Positions 8,115-18,260 are shown, counted from the first letter of the stretch. The stretch: DNA of 64,000 nt from Alloalcanivorax venustensis ISO4 (GCF_015356855.1 NZ_ARXR01000007.1:1-64000); one strand, 5' to 3'. A program made the numbers and translations. Notes: generated from the letters alone by a model not told the origin.

Positions 8115-8534
8115 GTGCAATCCTACACCGGAAGCTGCCTGTGCGGCGGCATCGCCTTCGAAGTCCGCGGCCCCCTGGCGCCGATTCAGGTGTGCCATTG
8201 CCAGCAGTGCCGCAAAGCCCAGGGCGCCCCCTTCGCCACCAACACGCCGGTGGAGGAAGCGGCCTTTGAGCTGCTGAGCGGTCGCGAGCTGATCACCGAA
8301 TACCAATCCTCGCCCGGCAAGGTCCGCGCCTTCTGCGGGCGCTGCGGCTCGCCGGTCTACAGCCGCAAGGCCGACCTGCCCGGCGTGCTGCGGATCCGCG
8401 CCGGGCTGTTCAACGAGCCCCTGGAGGCGCGCCCGGTGTTTCACGCCTACACCGGCTCCAAGGCCAACTGGTGGCCGATTCTGGACGATCTGCCCTGCTA
8501 CGAAGGAATGGCCGACCCGGCCGGAAAGCGCTGA
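8115..8534 (+). CDS. GFA-family (CENP-V/glutathione-dependent formaldehyde-activating) zinc protein
   Basis: 139 residues starting at a GTG preceded by GGAG. The zinc-binding cysteines are visible as GSCLCGGIAFEV near residue 8, CHCQQC near 28 and CGRCGSP near 76, the pattern of the GFA/Mss4-like fold. Some members accelerate the reaction of formaldehyde with glutathione, but most are uncharacterised. A second GFA protein lies at 15649-16059. It is upstream of ribE but separated by 100 bases and probably has its own transcript. Confidence 0.85.
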   Translation: MQSYTGSCLCGGIAFEVRGPLAPIQVCHCQQCRKAQGAPFATNTPVEEAAFELLSGRELITEYQSSPGKVRAFCGRCGSPVYSRKADLPGVLRIRAGLFNEPLEARPVFHAYTGSKANWWPILDDLPCYEGMADPAGKR

Positions 8535-8634
8535 CCGGCCCCCCGTCGGCGGTGTGCGCATTTGGCCCGCCGCCGCCGGACGTTTATGATAGGCGCCCCT
8601 TCCTCCCCGCGTGTCTCTGCAGGAGCGGCAAACC

Positions 8635-9297
8635 ATGTTTACAGGCATCATCGAGGCCCAGGGCCATGTGGCGGCGCTGACGCCCAGTGGCGGCGACGTG
8701 ACGCTGCGTATCCACAGCGACGAGCTGGATTTCGGCGACGTGAAGCTGGGTGACTCGATCGCCGTCAACGGCGTCTGCCTGACGGTCACCGCCCTGGCCG
8801 GCGGCGACAGCTTCAGCGCCGATGTCTCCGGCGAAACCCTGTCGCTGACCTCCCTGAAGCAGCTCAAGAGCGGCAGCCGGGTGAACCTGGAGAAGGCGAT
8901 GACGCCCTCCACGCGCATGGGCGGGCACCTGGTGAGCGGCCATGTGGACGGCCTTGGCACGGTCAAGGCGATGACCCCGGACGCCCGCTCGGTGCGCATC
9001 GACATCGAGGCGCCGGCGGAGCTGGCCCGCTACATCGCCCAGAAGGGCTCGATCACCGTGGACGGCATCAGCCTGACGGTGAACAGCGTGGACGGCGCGC
9101 TGTTCTCGCTGAACATCATTCCCCACACCCAGGACGTCACCACCATCCAGGATTGGAAACCGGGGACGCCAGTGAACCTGGAAGTTGATATCATTGCGCG
9201 CTATCTGGAGCGGCTGCTGCTCGGCGAGCGCGCCGCCCGGCCCGGTTCGGAGGGCGTGTCCATGTCGTTCCTGGCCGAGCACGGTTTTCTGAAGTAG
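8635..9297 (+). CDS. ribE: Riboflavin synthase alpha chain
   Basis: 220 residues beginning MFTGIIEAQG, the standard start of the family; the ATG at 8635 has AGGAG nine bases upstream. The two internal repeats are visible, each with an ISL/CLTV segment (SIAVNGVCLTVTAL near residue 42 and ITVDGISLTVNSV near residue 138). The enzyme dismutates two 6,7-dimethyl-8-ribityllumazine molecules to riboflavin. It leads a run with ribBX, ribH, nusB and thiL. No FMN riboswitch (RFN element) is evident upstream. Confidence 0.96.
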   Translation: MFTGIIEAQGHVAALTPSGGDVTLRIHSDELDFGDVKLGDSIAVNGVCLTVTALAGGDSFSADVSGETLSLTSLKQLKSGSRVNLEKAMTPSTRMGGHLVSGHVDGLGTVKAMTPDARSVRIDIEAPAELARYIAQKGSITVDGISLTVNSVDGALFSLNIIPHTQDVTTIQDWKPGTPVNLEVDIIARYLERLLLGERAARPGSEGVSMSFLAEHGFLK

Positions 9298-9363
9298 CTC
9301 GCGGCGGTGGCCCGAGGGCGCGCAAACACCGGCACGCGCGGCGTGCATTAAAAGGTAGGTTTC

Positions 9364-10473
9364 ATGCAACTCAACAGCATTGAAGAACTGATCGAGGACA
9401 TCCGTCAGGGCAAGATGGTGATCCTGATGGACGACGAGGACCGGGAAAACGAAGGCGACCTGGTGATGGCCGCCGAACACGTGACTCCCGAGGCGATCAA
9501 CTTCATGGCCCGTTTCGGGCGCGGCCTGATCTGCATGCCGATGTCCAAGGAGCGTTGCGAGCAGCTGGATCTGCCGCTGATGGTGCGCGCCAACGGCAGC
9601 GGCTTCGGCACCAAGTTCACCGTCTCCATCGAGGCCCGCGAGGGCGTCACCACCGGTATTTCCGCCGCCGACCGGGCGCGCACCGTGCAGGCCGCCGCCG
9701 CCAAACACGCCAAGGCGTCGGACATCGTCCAGCCGGGGCATATTTTCCCGCTGATGGCGGAGCCGGGCGGCGTGCTGCGCCGCGCCGGGCACACCGAGGC
9801 CTCCTGCGACCTGGCGGTGATGGCCGGCTGCGAGGCCGCCGGCGTGATCTGCGAAGTGATGAACGAGGACGGTTCCATGGCGCGCCGCCCGGACCTGGAA
9901 CAGTTCGCCCAGGAGCACGGCATCAAGATCGGCACCATCGCCGACCTGATTCAGTACCGCGCGCTCAACGAACAGACCATCGAGCCGGTGTCCGAGCACC
10001 CGCTGGACACCTGGTACGGTGAATTCCGGCTGGTGGCGTTCCGCGACACCGTCGACGGCCATGTGCACATCGCCCTGGTCAAAGGCGAGGTGCACGAGGA
10101 TAAGGAAGTGACGGTGCGGGTGCACCAGGTGGACCCGCTGCGCGATCTGATGAGCGCCAAGCTCAACGGCCGCACCGGCTGGAACATGCACCGGGTGCTG
10201 GAAGCGGTGGCCGACGCGGAAACCGGGGTGGTGATCATCCTCGGCCAGGACGAGGACTCCGAGCCCACCCTGGACCGCCTGCAGGCGTTTTTCGACGGCA
10301 CCGCCAACAAGCCCAAGGGCGAGTCGCGCACTTATCGCAACATCGGCACCGGCTCTCAGATTCTCAAGGCGCTGGGCGTGCGCAAGATGCGCCTTCTCAG
10401 CTCACCGATGAAATTCAACGCGCTTTCCGGTTTCGACCTGGAGATCGTCGAATACGTGGAAGCGGACGGCTAA
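9364..10473 (+). CDS. ribBX: RibBX: DHBP synthase fused to a degenerate GTP cyclohydrolase II domain
   Basis: 369 residues. Residues 1 to about 200 are 3,4-dihydroxy-2-butanone-4-phosphate synthase, with [16 protein letters not shown] and the [16 protein letters not shown] catalytic region. The C-terminal domain resembles GTP cyclohydrolase II but lacks the cysteine cluster (normally C-x10-C-x-C) that binds the catalytic zinc: around residues 255-285 the sequence [17 protein letters not shown] has no cysteine. This is the proteobacterial ribBX form, so a separate ribA is expected elsewhere in the genome. It sits between ribE and ribH with an AGG-type ribosome site. Confidence 0.92.
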   Translation: MQLNSIEELIEDIRQGKMVILMDDEDRENEGDLVMAAEHVTPEAINFMARFGRGLICMPMSKERCEQLDLPLMVRANGSGFGTKFTVSIEAREGVTTGISAADRARTVQAAAAKHAKASDIVQPGHIFPLMAEPGGVLRRAGHTEASCDLAVMAGCEAAGVICEVMNEDGSMARRPDLEQFAQEHGIKIGTIADLIQYRALNEQTIEPVSEHPLDTWYGEFRLVAFRDTVDGHVHIALVKGEVHEDKEVTVRVHQVDPLRDLMSAKLNGRTGWNMHRVLEAVADAETGVVIILGQDEDSEPTLDRLQAFFDGTANKPKGESRTYRNIGTGSQILKALGVRKMRLLSSPMKFNALSGFDLEIVEYVEADG

Positions 10474-10483
10474 GGAAAAACAC

Positions 10484-10954
10484 ATGCACGATATCAAAAC
10501 CTTCGAAGGCACTCTGAACAACGTGGGCGGCCGTTACGCCCTGGTGGTGGCGCGTTTCAACAGCTTTGTGGTGGAAGCGCTGCTGGCCGGCGCGGTGGAC
10601 ACCCTGGTGCGCCACGGCGTGGCCCGCGATGACATCGAGATCATCCGCGTGCCCGGCGCCTGGGAGCTGCCGGTGGCGGTGAAGAAGATCCTGGAAAAGC
10701 GCGACTACGACGCGGTGATCGCGCTGGGCGCGGTGATCCGGGGCGGCACCGCCCACTTCGAGTACGTGGCCGGTGAGGCCGCCAAGGGCATCGCCGCGGT
10801 GCAGAACGACACCGGCGTGCCGGTGGCCTTCGGTGTGCTCACCGTGGAGTCCATCGAGCAGGCGATCGAGCGCAGCGGCACCAAGGCCGGCAATAAAGGC
10901 GCCGAGGCCGCGATGTCCGCTCTGGAAATGGTTTCTCTGTTCAAGGCGCTTTAA
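10484..10954 (+). CDS. ribH: 6,7-dimethyl-8-ribityllumazine synthase
   Basis: 156 residues, the usual length for lumazine synthase. [20 protein letters not shown] near the N-terminus, [14 protein letters not shown] near 50 and [24 protein letters not shown] near 80 (with the catalytic histidine in THFE-like TAHFE) are diagnostic. It condenses the RibB product with the pyrimidine intermediate to form the substrate of RibE. The gene begins ten bases after ribBX, and its TAA overlaps the ATG of nusB (TAATG), so translation is probably coupled. Confidence 0.97.
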   Translation: MHDIKTFEGTLNNVGGRYALVVARFNSFVVEALLAGAVDTLVRHGVARDDIEIIRVPGAWELPVAVKKILEKRDYDAVIALGAVIRGGTAHFEYVAGEAAKGIAAVQNDTGVPVAFGVLTVESIEQAIERSGTKAGNKGAEAAMSALEMVSLFKAL

Positions 10955-11451
10955 TGACCCAGTCCGCCGTACCGTCTTCCCCCGCCGCGCGCCGCAAGGC
11001 GCGCCGCTACGCGTTGCAGGCGCTGTACCAGTGGCAGCTTGCCGGCGCCACGCTGAGCGATATCGAGGCCCAGTTCCTGGCCGCCAACGATATGCAGAAG
11101 GTGGACCGCACCTATTTCCACGACCTGCTGCACGGCGTGCCCGCCGAAGTGACCGGCCTGGACGAGGCATTGCGCCCGTTCCTGGATCGCCGGGTGGAGG
11201 AGCTGTCCCAGGTGGAGAAGGCGCTGCTGCGCATCGGCGCCTTCGAGCTCAAGGAGCGTCTGGATGTGCCCTATCGGGTGGTGATCAACGAAAGCATCGA
11301 GCTGGCCAAGGTGTTTGGCGCCGACGACTCCTTCAAGTACGTTAACGGCGTGCTGGATAAACTGGCGCGGCGGCTGCGTTCCGCCGAGACCGCCCACCGC
11401 CCCGCCGCGTCCCGGCAGGCCCCGGACGACGATGGAGCGGACAAGGACTGA
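10954..11451 (+). CDS. nusB: Transcription antitermination protein NusB
   Basis: 165 residues of the all-helical NusB fold. [20 protein letters not shown] at the N-terminus is the conserved arginine-rich RNA-binding helix, and [16 protein letters not shown] near residue 110 is the second signature. NusB binds boxA RNA with NusE during rRNA transcription. Its start overlaps the ribH stop, a coupling common in proteobacteria. The C-terminus has a short acidic extension (PDDDGADKD). Confidence 0.96.
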   Translation: MTQSAVPSSPAARRKARRYALQALYQWQLAGATLSDIEAQFLAANDMQKVDRTYFHDLLHGVPAEVTGLDEALRPFLDRRVEELSQVEKALLRIGAFELKERLDVPYRVVINESIELAKVFGADDSFKYVNGVLDKLARRLRSAETAHRPAASRQAPDDDGADKD

Positions 11452-11480
11452 CCGTGGCATAACAAAGGGAGCGTTTGATT

Positions 11481-12401
11481 ATGGATGAATTCGCTCTGAT
11501 AGAACGCTACTTCCGCCGCCCGGACCAGCCGCCGGGCGACGGCGTGGTGCTGGGCCCCGGCGACGACGCGGCCCTGCTGTTGCCCCCCGCCGGCGACGAG
11601 CTGGTGATGACCCTGGACACCAGCCTCGGCGGCCACCATTTCCCCGACGACCTGCCCGCCGCCGATGTGGGCCACCGCTGCCTGGCGGTGAATCTGTCCG
11701 ATCTCTACGCCATGGGCGCCCGCCCGCTGTGGTTCCTGTTGTCGGTGACGCTGCCGCAGGCCGACGAGGCCTGGCTGGCGGGCTTCGCCCAGGGCCTGTT
11801 CGATCTGGCGGACCGGGCCGGCATCGCGCTGGTCGGCGGTGACGTTACCCGTGGGCCTTTGAGCGTGAGCATCCAGGCCACCGGCGCGGTGACGCCGGGC
11901 CGTGCGTTGCGCCGCAGCGGCGCCCGCGCCGGCCAGCGCCTGGCGATCGGCGGCGTGCCCGGGCAGGGCGGCCTGGGGTTGCGTCACTGGCAGGCCGGCG
12001 AGCGCGCCTCGGTGAGCGCCCGCCACCTGGCCCGGCCCGCTTTCCCGCTGGATCTGGGCGCCGCCCTGGTGGGCCGGGCGGGGGCCGCCATCGACGTCTC
12101 CGACGGCCTGTTGCAGGACCTGGGGCATATCCTCAAGGCGAGCGGCGGGCTGGGTGCGGAGCTGGATCTGGCGACGCTGCCGGTGAACGAGGAGCTGGCG
12201 GCCCTGGACGAGGCGGACCGTTACCCGTTGCAGCTCACCGGCGGCGACGACTACTGCTTGCTGTTTACCTGGCCGGACGCCCGGCCCCTGCCGCCGGGAA
12301 CCAGCGACATCGGCATGATCACCGAGAAGGGGCCGATTCTGCTGCGTTACCCGGACGGCCGCACCGAGCCCGCCCGACCGGGGGGCTGGCGGCACTTTTA
12401 G
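11481..12401 (+). CDS. thiL: Thiamine-monophosphate kinase
   Basis: 306 residues from the ATG at 11481; a TTG two codons upstream is in frame but the ATG gives the conventional MDEFALIERYF start with AGGGAG nearby. VLGPGDDAALL, TLDTSLGGHHFP, GCC-type glycine runs and SVTLPQADEAW match ThiL. It phosphorylates thiamine monophosphate to the cofactor thiamine diphosphate, which Dxs, encoded convergently just downstream, uses. It closes the ribE-ribBX-ribH-nusB-thiL run; the usual pgpA does not follow. Confidence 0.95.
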   Translation: MDEFALIERYFRRPDQPPGDGVVLGPGDDAALLLPPAGDELVMTLDTSLGGHHFPDDLPAADVGHRCLAVNLSDLYAMGARPLWFLLSVTLPQADEAWLAGFAQGLFDLADRAGIALVGGDVTRGPLSVSIQATGAVTPGRALRRSGARAGQRLAIGGVPGQGGLGLRHWQAGERASVSARHLARPAFPLDLGAALVGRAGAAIDVSDGLLQDLGHILKASGGLGAELDLATLPVNEELAALDEADRYPLQLTGGDDYCLLFTWPDARPLPPGTSDIGMITEKGPILLRYPDGRTEPARPGGWRHF

Positions 12402-12421
12402 TCCGGGCCGGGCAGGCCGGC

Positions 12422-14344
12422 TCAGGCGCGGTGGGGCAGGGCGTCGTGCAGACGCTTCAGGCGCCGGCGCACGCTGGCTTCGATGCCGACGGCGTCCAGG
12501 CCGTGCTCGGCGAGCAGCGCGTCCCGCTTGCCGTGGTGGATAAAGTGATCCGGCAGGCCCAGGTTGAGCACCGGCACCACCACGCCTTCGTCGATCAGCA
12601 GCTCGTTGACCGCTGAACCGGCGCCGCCCATGCGCTGGTGGTCTTCCAGCGTCACCACCAGGTCATGGCGGGCGGCGGCGTCCAGCACCGCGCCCCGGTC
12701 CAGGGGCTTCACCCAGCGCATGTCGATCACCGTGGCGTCGAGTTTTTCGGCGGCCTCCAGGGCCGCCGGCACCAGCGCGCCGAAGGCGAGCAGGGCGACG
12801 TCGCCCTTGCCCTGGCGTAGCGTGCGGCTTTCGCCCACCGGCAGGGCGGTCATGGTGTCTTCGATTTTGGCGCCGGGGCCGGTGCCGCGCGGGTAGCGCA
12901 CCGCCGCCGGGCCCTCGTGCAGCCAGGCGGTGTAGAGCAGCTGCCGGCACTCGTTCTCGTCCGACGGCGCCGCCACGATCATGTTCGGCACGGTGCGCAG
13001 GTAGGCGAGGTCGAACACGCCGCCGTGGGTGGCGCCGTCCTCGCCCACCAGGCCGGCCCGGTCGATGCCGAAGGTCACATCCAGGTCCTGCAGCGCCACG
13101 TCATGGATCAGCTGGTCGTAGGCGCGCTGCAGGAAGGTGGAGTAGATCGCCACCACCGGTTTGCGGCCTTCGCAGGCCATGCCGCCGGCCAGCGTCAGGG
13201 CGTGCTGCTCGCAGATCGCCACGTCGTGGTAGCGCTCCGGGAAACGGCGCGCGAAATCCACCATGCCGGAGCCTTCGCACATGGCCGGGGTGATGCCGAT
13301 CAGGCGCGGGTCCTGCTTGGCCAGGTCGCACAGCCACTGGCCGAACACTTCCTGGTACTTGGGGCTCTTCGGTTTGGCCGGCTTGGCCACTTCCACTTTC
13401 GCCTTGGGCTCGATCTTGTTGATCGCGTGGTAGCCCACCGGGTCCGCTTCCGCCGGGCCGAAGCCCTTGCCCTTGGTGGTGTAGACGTGCAGCAGTTGCG
13501 GCCCTTCCAGGTCGCGCATGGTCTCCAGGGTGGCGGTCAGCTCGTCGATGTCGTGGCCGTCGATGGGGCCGATGTAGTTGAAGCCGATCGCCTCGAACAG
13601 CATGTCCGGGCTGACCATGTTCTTCATGCTTTCTTCGGTGCGGCGCACGAAGTCCCAGGCCGCCGGCATGGCGGAGAGCACTTTCTTGCCGCCTTCGCGC
13701 AGGGCGATGTAGGTCTTGGACGACCAGATGCGCGCGAAGTAGTTGGCCAGCCCGCCCACGTTATGGCCGATCGACATGGTGTTGTCGTTGAGAATCACCA
13801 GCAGGTTGGCGCGGGTGTGGGCGGCGTGGCTCATGGCTTCGAAGGCCTGGCCGGCGGTCATGGCGCCGTCGCCGATCACCGCCACGGTGCGGCGCTTGTC
13901 GCCGGCCTGCTCGGCGCCCAGGGCCATGCCCAGCGCGGCGCTGATCGAGGTGGACGAGTGGCCCACCCCGAAGGTGTCGAATTCCGACTCGGTGCGTTTC
14001 GGGAAGCCGGACAGGCCGTGCTGCTGCCGCACGGTGAGAATCTCGTCGCGGCGGCCGGTGAGAATCTTATGCGGGTAGCACTGGTGGCCCACGTCCCACA
14101 CCAGCCGGTCGTGGGGGGTGTCGAACAGGTAATGCAGGGCCACGGTCAGTTCCACCACGCCGAGGCCGGCGCCGAAGTGCCCGCCGGCGCGACCCACGGC
14201 GTAGAGCAGGTAGGCGCGCAGTTCGTCCACCATCTGCTCAAGGTCCGTTTCGGGCAGTCGCCGCAGGTCCGCCGGCGCGCCTATGCGGTCCAGCAACGGC
14301 GTGTGGGGGCGGGTCAGCGGAATGTCGGTAAACGTCTTTTGCAT
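12422..14344 (-). CDS. dxs: 1-deoxy-D-xylulose-5-phosphate synthase
   Basis: 640 residues. The thiamine-diphosphate binding motif is seen as [19 protein letters not shown] near residue 155 with LNDNTMSIG following, and the transketolase pyrimidine and C-terminal domains follow, including [17 protein letters not shown] near 430. Dxs condenses pyruvate and glyceraldehyde 3-phosphate, the first step of the MEP isoprenoid pathway. It is the last gene of xseB-ispA-dxs, an order widely conserved in gammaproteobacteria. The gap from ispA is 81 bases. Confidence 0.97.
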   Translation of the reverse strand: MQKTFTDIPLTRPHTPLLDRIGAPADLRRLPETDLEQMVDELRAYLLYAVGRAGGHFGAGLGVVELTVALHYLFDTPHDRLVWDVGHQCYPHKILTGRRDEILTVRQQHGLSGFPKRTESEFDTFGVGHSSTSISAALGMALGAEQAGDKRRTVAVIGDGAMTAGQAFEAMSHAAHTRANLLVILNDNTMSIGHNVGGLANYFARIWSSKTYIALREGGKKVLSAMPAAWDFVRRTEESMKNMVSPDMLFEAIGFNYIGPIDGHDIDELTATLETMRDLEGPQLLHVYTTKGKGFGPAEADPVGYHAINKIEPKAKVEVAKPAKPKSPKYQEVFGQWLCDLAKQDPRLIGITPAMCEGSGMVDFARRFPERYHDVAICEQHALTLAGGMACEGRKPVVAIYSTFLQRAYDQLIHDVALQDLDVTFGIDRAGLVGEDGATHGGVFDLAYLRTVPNMIVAAPSDENECRQLLYTAWLHEGPAAVRYPRGTGPGAKIEDTMTALPVGESRTLRQGKGDVALLAFGALVPAALEAAEKLDATVIDMRWVKPLDRGAVLDAAARHDLVVTLEDHQRMGGAGSAVNELLIDEGVVVPVLNLGLPDHFIHHGKRDALLAEHGLDAVGIEASVRRRLKRLHDALPHRA

Positions 14345-14425
14345 TGGTTGGGAGCCTGAATCAGTCGGCGTCGGCTTGGCAAGGGGAGGGCATTATAACG
14401 ATCCTTGGGGCCCGTCGTCAGTGAT

Positions 14426-15328
14426 CTAGTGAGACCGCTGCACGATGTAGTCCGCCAATTGTTGCAGCGGCCCGGCGGCGTCGCCGTAGCCGGCGAGGGC
14501 GGCGCGGGCCTGCCGGCACAGGGCCTGGGCGCGCTCGCGGCTGGCCTGCAGGCCGAGCAGGGCCGGGAAGGTGCTTTTGCCGTGCTTCTCGTCGGACTTG
14601 CTGGGTTTGCCGAGCTGTTCGGTGTCCATGGTCACGTCGAGGATGTCGTCCTGGATCTGGAACGCCAGGCCGATGGCGTCGCCGTAGGCGGTCAGGTTGC
14701 GCGCCAGCTCGGCGTCCGGGCGGCCGGCGGCCAGGTAGCCCAGGGTCAGGCTGGCGGTGATCAGGCGGCCGGTTTTCAGGTAATGCATGCGTTCCAGGGC
14801 GGCCACGTCCTGCAGCTGGCCGTGGGCGGCCATGTCCTGCATCTGCCCGGCGGCCATGCCGGTGCCGCCGGCGGCCTGGGTGAGGGCGCGCACCATGCCG
14901 ACGCGGGCGCCGTCCGGGTAGTCGCCGGCGCGGCTGAGCAGCTCGAAGGCGAAGGTGTGCAGGGTGTCCCCGGCGAGGATCGCGGTGGCTTCGTCGAAGG
15001 CGCGGTGGCAGGTGGGCTGGCCCCGGCGCAGATCGTCGTCGTCCATCGCCGGCAGGTCGTCGTGGACCAGGGAATAGGCGTGGATCAGCTCCACCGCCAC
15101 CGCCGGCACGTCGGCCTGTTCCAGGCTGCCGCCGGCGAGCCGGCAGGCGGCGTACACCAGCATCGGGCGGATCCGCTTGCCGCCGGCCAGGGCCGCATAG
15201 CGCATCGCTTCGGCGAGGCGCGGGGCGTCGCTGGCCGCGGGGTCGGGCAGATGGTCGCGCAGGGCCTGGTCGAGCCGCGCGCGCACGGTGGCGTTGAGCG
15301 GGTCCAGGGCGTTGAGGTTACTGGTCAT
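14426..15328 (-). CDS. ispA: Farnesyl diphosphate synthase (polyprenyl synthase family)
   Basis: 300 residues. Both aspartate-rich motifs are present: [16 protein letters not shown] near residue 88 (first) and [10 protein letters not shown] near 225 (second), which bind magnesium and the diphosphate. [18 protein letters not shown] matches the IPP-binding region. It makes farnesyl diphosphate for quinones, undecaprenyl phosphate and haem modification. The start overlaps the xseB stop by 11 bases, and dxs follows on the same strand, so these two isoprenoid genes are probably cotranscribed. Confidence 0.95.
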   Translation of the reverse strand: MTSNLNALDPLNATVRARLDQALRDHLPDPAASDAPRLAEAMRYAALAGGKRIRPMLVYAACRLAGGSLEQADVPAVAVELIHAYSLVHDDLPAMDDDDLRRGQPTCHRAFDEATAILAGDTLHTFAFELLSRAGDYPDGARVGMVRALTQAAGGTGMAAGQMQDMAAHGQLQDVAALERMHYLKTGRLITASLTLGYLAAGRPDAELARNLTAYGDAIGLAFQIQDDILDVTMDTEQLGKPSKSDEKHGKSTFPALLGLQASRERAQALCRQARAALAGYGDAAGPLQQLADYIVQRSH

Positions 15329-15554
15329 CGCGGCCTTCGAACGGCACCGGCTCGGCTTGCGGGTCCTGCTCCAGCAGGATGCGCACCTTCTGCTCCGCCT
15401 GGCTCAGCGCCTGCTGGCACTCGCGGGTCAGTTTGACGCCCTGCTCGAACGCCTGCAGGGACTCTTCCAGGGTCAACTCACCGGATTCCATTCGTTCCAC
15501 AAGGGCTTCCAGGCTGTCCAGGGATTGTTCCAGTTGCGGGGTCTTTTTGGCCAT
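15318..15554 (-). CDS. xseB: Exodeoxyribonuclease VII small subunit
   Basis: 78 residues. [20 protein letters not shown] and the helical [19 protein letters not shown] segment are diagnostic of XseB, which forms exonuclease VII with XseA and degrades single-stranded DNA. It leads the xseB-ispA-dxs operon and overlaps ispA by 11 bases, as in many gammaproteobacteria. xseA is not in the window. Confidence 0.95.
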   Translation of the reverse strand: MAKKTPQLEQSLDSLEALVERMESGELTLEESLQAFEQGVKLTRECQQALSQAEQKVRILLEQDPQAEPVPFEGRDDQ

Positions 15555-15648
15555 GTGTGCGATAACCTCGGGTGACCTCGTGGGATGGCCGGCGCAACAT
15601 ACTTCAGCACCGCCGGGGGGTCAATTGGGGCGGCCGCCGGCCCTGGCT

Positions 15649-16059
15649 TCAGGCGCCGGGCGGCCCGTCGTACTTCTTCGCGCCCAGGCCGGTGTCGTAC
15701 CAACCGGCCCGGTCGGCATAGAAGATGTGATCGTTGGGGTCCAGGTCCGGGGTTTGGTCCAGTCCGCCGGCGGGGACGATCACGCCGCTGCCGTCGCGTT
15801 TTTCATGGGGCACCATGCTGCCGCACTGGACGCAGAAGGCGCGCGAGAAACTCTTCGCCTCGGGCAGGTCGAAACGGCGCACCTGATCCTGGCCCTGGAG
15901 CCATTCCAGCGCGTCGGCGGCGGCGATCAGATTGGCCGCGTGGGCGGTGCCGCTGAAGCGCTGGCAGCGCGAGCAATGGCACAGGTGAAACTGGTGAAAG
16001 GGGCCGGTGATCCGGTAGCGGACCTGGCCGCACAAGCAGCCGCCTTCGTAGGTGGTCAT
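15649..16059 (-). CDS. GFA-family zinc protein, second copy
   Basis: 136 residues from the ATG at 16059, chosen because the family begins here (MTTYEGGCLCGQVRYRITGP); the open frame runs further upstream without similarity. Cysteines CLC near residue 8, CHCSRC near 26 and CVQCGSM near 75 form the expected zinc sites. It is a paralogue of the gene at 8115 but ends differently (TGLGAKKYDGPPGA). The activity is unknown; formaldehyde-glutathione chemistry is known for only some relatives. It is divergent from dusC. Confidence 0.85.
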   Translation of the reverse strand: MTTYEGGCLCGQVRYRITGPFHQFHLCHCSRCQRFSGTAHAANLIAAADALEWLQGQDQVRRFDLPEAKSFSRAFCVQCGSMVPHEKRDGSGVIVPAGGLDQTPDLDPNDHIFYADRAGWYDTGLGAKKYDGPPGA

Positions 16060-16304
16060 CGGCGTAACTCCTGACGCTGGAGGTGTGTGAGCATTCACTA
16101 CGGGTGGTGCCGTAATGAGCAGTCCCGGTTGATTCCAAAAGGGTCTAAACACGCCCTTCCGCCTTGTGGGGCGGCGTCCTATAGTGAAATGCCCGCCGGG
16201 TCGTCGCAAGCGGCTTCTTCCTCTGATCTCCTTAATCTATGGCGTTTCGCTTGCGGAGCCGGCGGGGATCCTGCCTGTTTGCCAGCGTGCTAGAATCCGC
16301 GCCC

Positions 16305-17267
16305 ATGAAACGGATCCTCGCCCCCATGGAGGGTCTGGCGGACTTCTGGGTGCGCCGGGCCCTCACCGATGTCGGCACCTACGACTGGTGTGTCAGCGAG
16401 TTCGTGCGCGTCAGCGGCGAGCTGTTGCCGCCCCGTGTCTTCTACCGCTGGTGCCCGGAGCTGCGCGATGGCGCCCGCACCCGTTCCGGCACCCCGGTGC
16501 ATCTGCAGTTGCTGGGCTCGGACCCGGTGAGCATGGCGGACAACGCCGCCCAGGCGGTGGCACTGGGGGCGCCGGCCATCGACCTCAATTTCGGTTGCCC
16601 GGCGAAGATCGTCAACCGCCATGGCGGCGGCGCCATCCTGCTGGATGAGCCGGAGCGGGTGCACGCGGTGACCCGGGCGGTGCGCGCGGCGGTGCCCGCC
16701 CACATACCGGTGTCGGTGAAAATGCGGCTCGGCAACGAGGACATGGATCTGGCGCTGGATAACGCTCTGGGCGTGCAGGAGGCCGGCGCCGCCTGGCTCA
16801 CCGTGCACGGCCGCACCAAGCGGCAGGGTTACCGGCCACCGGCCTATTGGGACCGGATCGGCGCCATCCGTGAGCGGGTCACTCTGCCGGTGATCGCCAA
16901 CGGCGAAATATGGACCCTCGAGGACGCCCGCCGCTGCCAGGCGGAGAGCGGTTGCCAGGATCTGATGCTGGGGCGCGGCGCGGTGGCCAACCCGATGCTG
17001 ACCCGCGAAGTGGCGGGCGGCGAACCCACCGGCTGGACGGAAGTGCTGGCGGTATTGCGTGCTTTCGGCGCCGACATCGTCGGCACCGGCAGCGAGGCGC
17101 AGCTGTGCGGCCGGGTCAAGCAATGGCTCAGCTACAGCCGCCGGCGCTGGCCGCAAGCGGGGCCGCTGATGGAGTCGGTGAAGCGCGAGACGCGGCTGGC
17201 GGATCTGCGCGCCATTCTGGAGCGCGAGTCAGGGGGAAACAACGACGGCCAAGTTGTATCTTTTTAG
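16305..17267 (+). CDS. dusC: tRNA-dihydrouridine synthase C
   Basis: 320 residues from the ATG at 16305, where the family start MKRILAPMEGLADFWVRR lies; an upstream extension is ignored. It is an FMN TIM-barrel enzyme with catalytic C98 in LNFGCPAKIVNRHGGG, TVHGRTKRQGY near residue 175 and ANGEIW near 200. DusC in E. coli reduces uridine 16 of tRNAs; the MEGLADFWVRRALT start and overall pattern favour DusC over DusA or DusB. It is a single-gene transcript, divergent from the GFA gene. Confidence 0.93.
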   Translation: MKRILAPMEGLADFWVRRALTDVGTYDWCVSEFVRVSGELLPPRVFYRWCPELRDGARTRSGTPVHLQLLGSDPVSMADNAAQAVALGAPAIDLNFGCPAKIVNRHGGGAILLDEPERVHAVTRAVRAAVPAHIPVSVKMRLGNEDMDLALDNALGVQEAGAAWLTVHGRTKRQGYRPPAYWDRIGAIRERVTLPVIANGEIWTLEDARRCQAESGCQDLMLGRGAVANPMLTREVAGGEPTGWTEVLAVLRAFGADIVGTGSEAQLCGRVKQWLSYSRRRWPQAGPLMESVKRETRLADLRAILERESGGNNDGQVVSF

Positions 17268-17528
17268 GCCGAAACCTGCCTTTCCAAAGGCCCTTTCGAG
17301 GCCTGTTTCAGCCCTCTCGGAGCCCGGTTTGGCGCCCGGTTCCGGGCAAGCGGCCGCCGCTGTAAGCCCCGCGATGAGCGCTTCTCCGCCATGCCCTCGG
17401 CGTCCCCCGCCGCATGTTTTCATTTTTTTAGGGGGGCCTTTAACCTTTTTTCGATCACGACACCGGCATGGTCCGTGCTATCCCTTAAAAGGCGGTTATG
17501 TGAACAGGGTTTTGCAGGAGAGCGGAAC

Positions 17529-17849
17529 ATGTACGAGGTACACGCTTTTTTCGCCGAGGGTGAGGCGACCAAAGCCATGGAACCGGAATACGAAGCCGGG
17601 GAACGCTACGTTCTGATTGTGTTTTGCCGTCGTCCCCGTTACAGCGTCCACGACTTTAAACTGGTGGAAGAAGTCGCCGGGCGTTTCGGCTGGGAAGACG
17701 TGCAGGTCTCCCACGGGGGGGTGCTGCAGCCGGAATTTCTCAACGGCGATCTGTGCGATCTTCAGGACAGTTTTATCGAAGCCCTGCACAAGGGCGGCGC
17801 GGTGGTGTCGCTGAACGACTGGCTGATGTGCGCGCTTTACGTCCGCTGA
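17529..17849 (+). CDS. Uncharacterised small cytoplasmic protein
   Basis: 106 residues from the ATG at 17529, preceded by GGAG (GCAGGAGAGCGGAAC). I do not recognise the family. The protein is acidic, with no signal peptide or membrane helix, and looks like a compact alpha/beta domain; VLIVFCRRPRYSVHDFKLVE and SHGGVLQPEFLNG are its most distinctive segments. It precedes the DUF4212/symporter pair by 122 bases, but nothing shows a functional link. The 261 bases upstream, back to dusC, hold only short imperfect repeats and T-rich tracts that could contain its promoter. Confidence 0.6.
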   Translation: MYEVHAFFAEGEATKAMEPEYEAGERYVLIVFCRRPRYSVHDFKLVEEVAGRFGWEDVQVSHGGVLQPEFLNGDLCDLQDSFIEALHKGGAVVSLNDWLMCALYVR

Positions 17850-17971
17850 ACCCGCTCCAGGCCCTTCGACTAAAGTCATACTGTGGCTGAACACACCTTT
17901 GTTTACTCTTGAGCCAGCTGGCCCGTGTCAACGCGGGTCCCGTGTTTGTCAGTGCGCAAAGGGGTAAACAA

Positions 17972-18229
17972 ATGAGAGAAGAAAACGCCCGTGCCTACTG
18001 GGCCGCTAATCTCAAGCTCATCTTCACCTATCTCATCATCTGGTTCGTAGTGTCCTACGGCTGCGGCATCCTGTTCGTGGATGCACTCAATAACATTCAG
18101 TTCTTCGGTTTCAAACTGGGTTTCTGGTTCGCCCAGCAGGGCTCGATCTATGTGTTCCTGGTGTTGATCTGGATGTACGCCTTCACCATGAACAAGCTCG
18201 ACCGAAAATTCGACGTCCACGAAGAGTGA
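17972..18229 (+). CDS. DUF4212 small subunit of a sodium/solute symporter
   Basis: 85 residues from the ATG at 17972, with AAAGGGG upstream. Two transmembrane helices (about 17-38 and 50-70) bracket FVDALNNIQFFGFKLGFWFAQQ, and the protein ends with YAFTMNKLDRKFDVHEE, all typical of DUF4212. Such proteins are encoded directly before symporters of the VC_2705 type and are thought to be their small partner subunits. The spacing to the symporter gene is 31 bases, so the pair is surely an operon. Confidence 0.9.
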   Translation: MREENARAYWAANLKLIFTYLIIWFVVSYGCGILFVDALNNIQFFGFKLGFWFAQQGSIYVFLVLIWMYAFTMNKLDRKFDVHEE

Positions 18230-18260
18230 GCGCCGCGAAAATAACAAAGAGGACCAAGAG

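Noticed and set aside
8535-9363. FMN riboswitch before ribE or ribBX
   Set aside because: I looked for the conserved RFN stems and loops in the gaps at 8535-8634 and 9298-9363 and did not find them.
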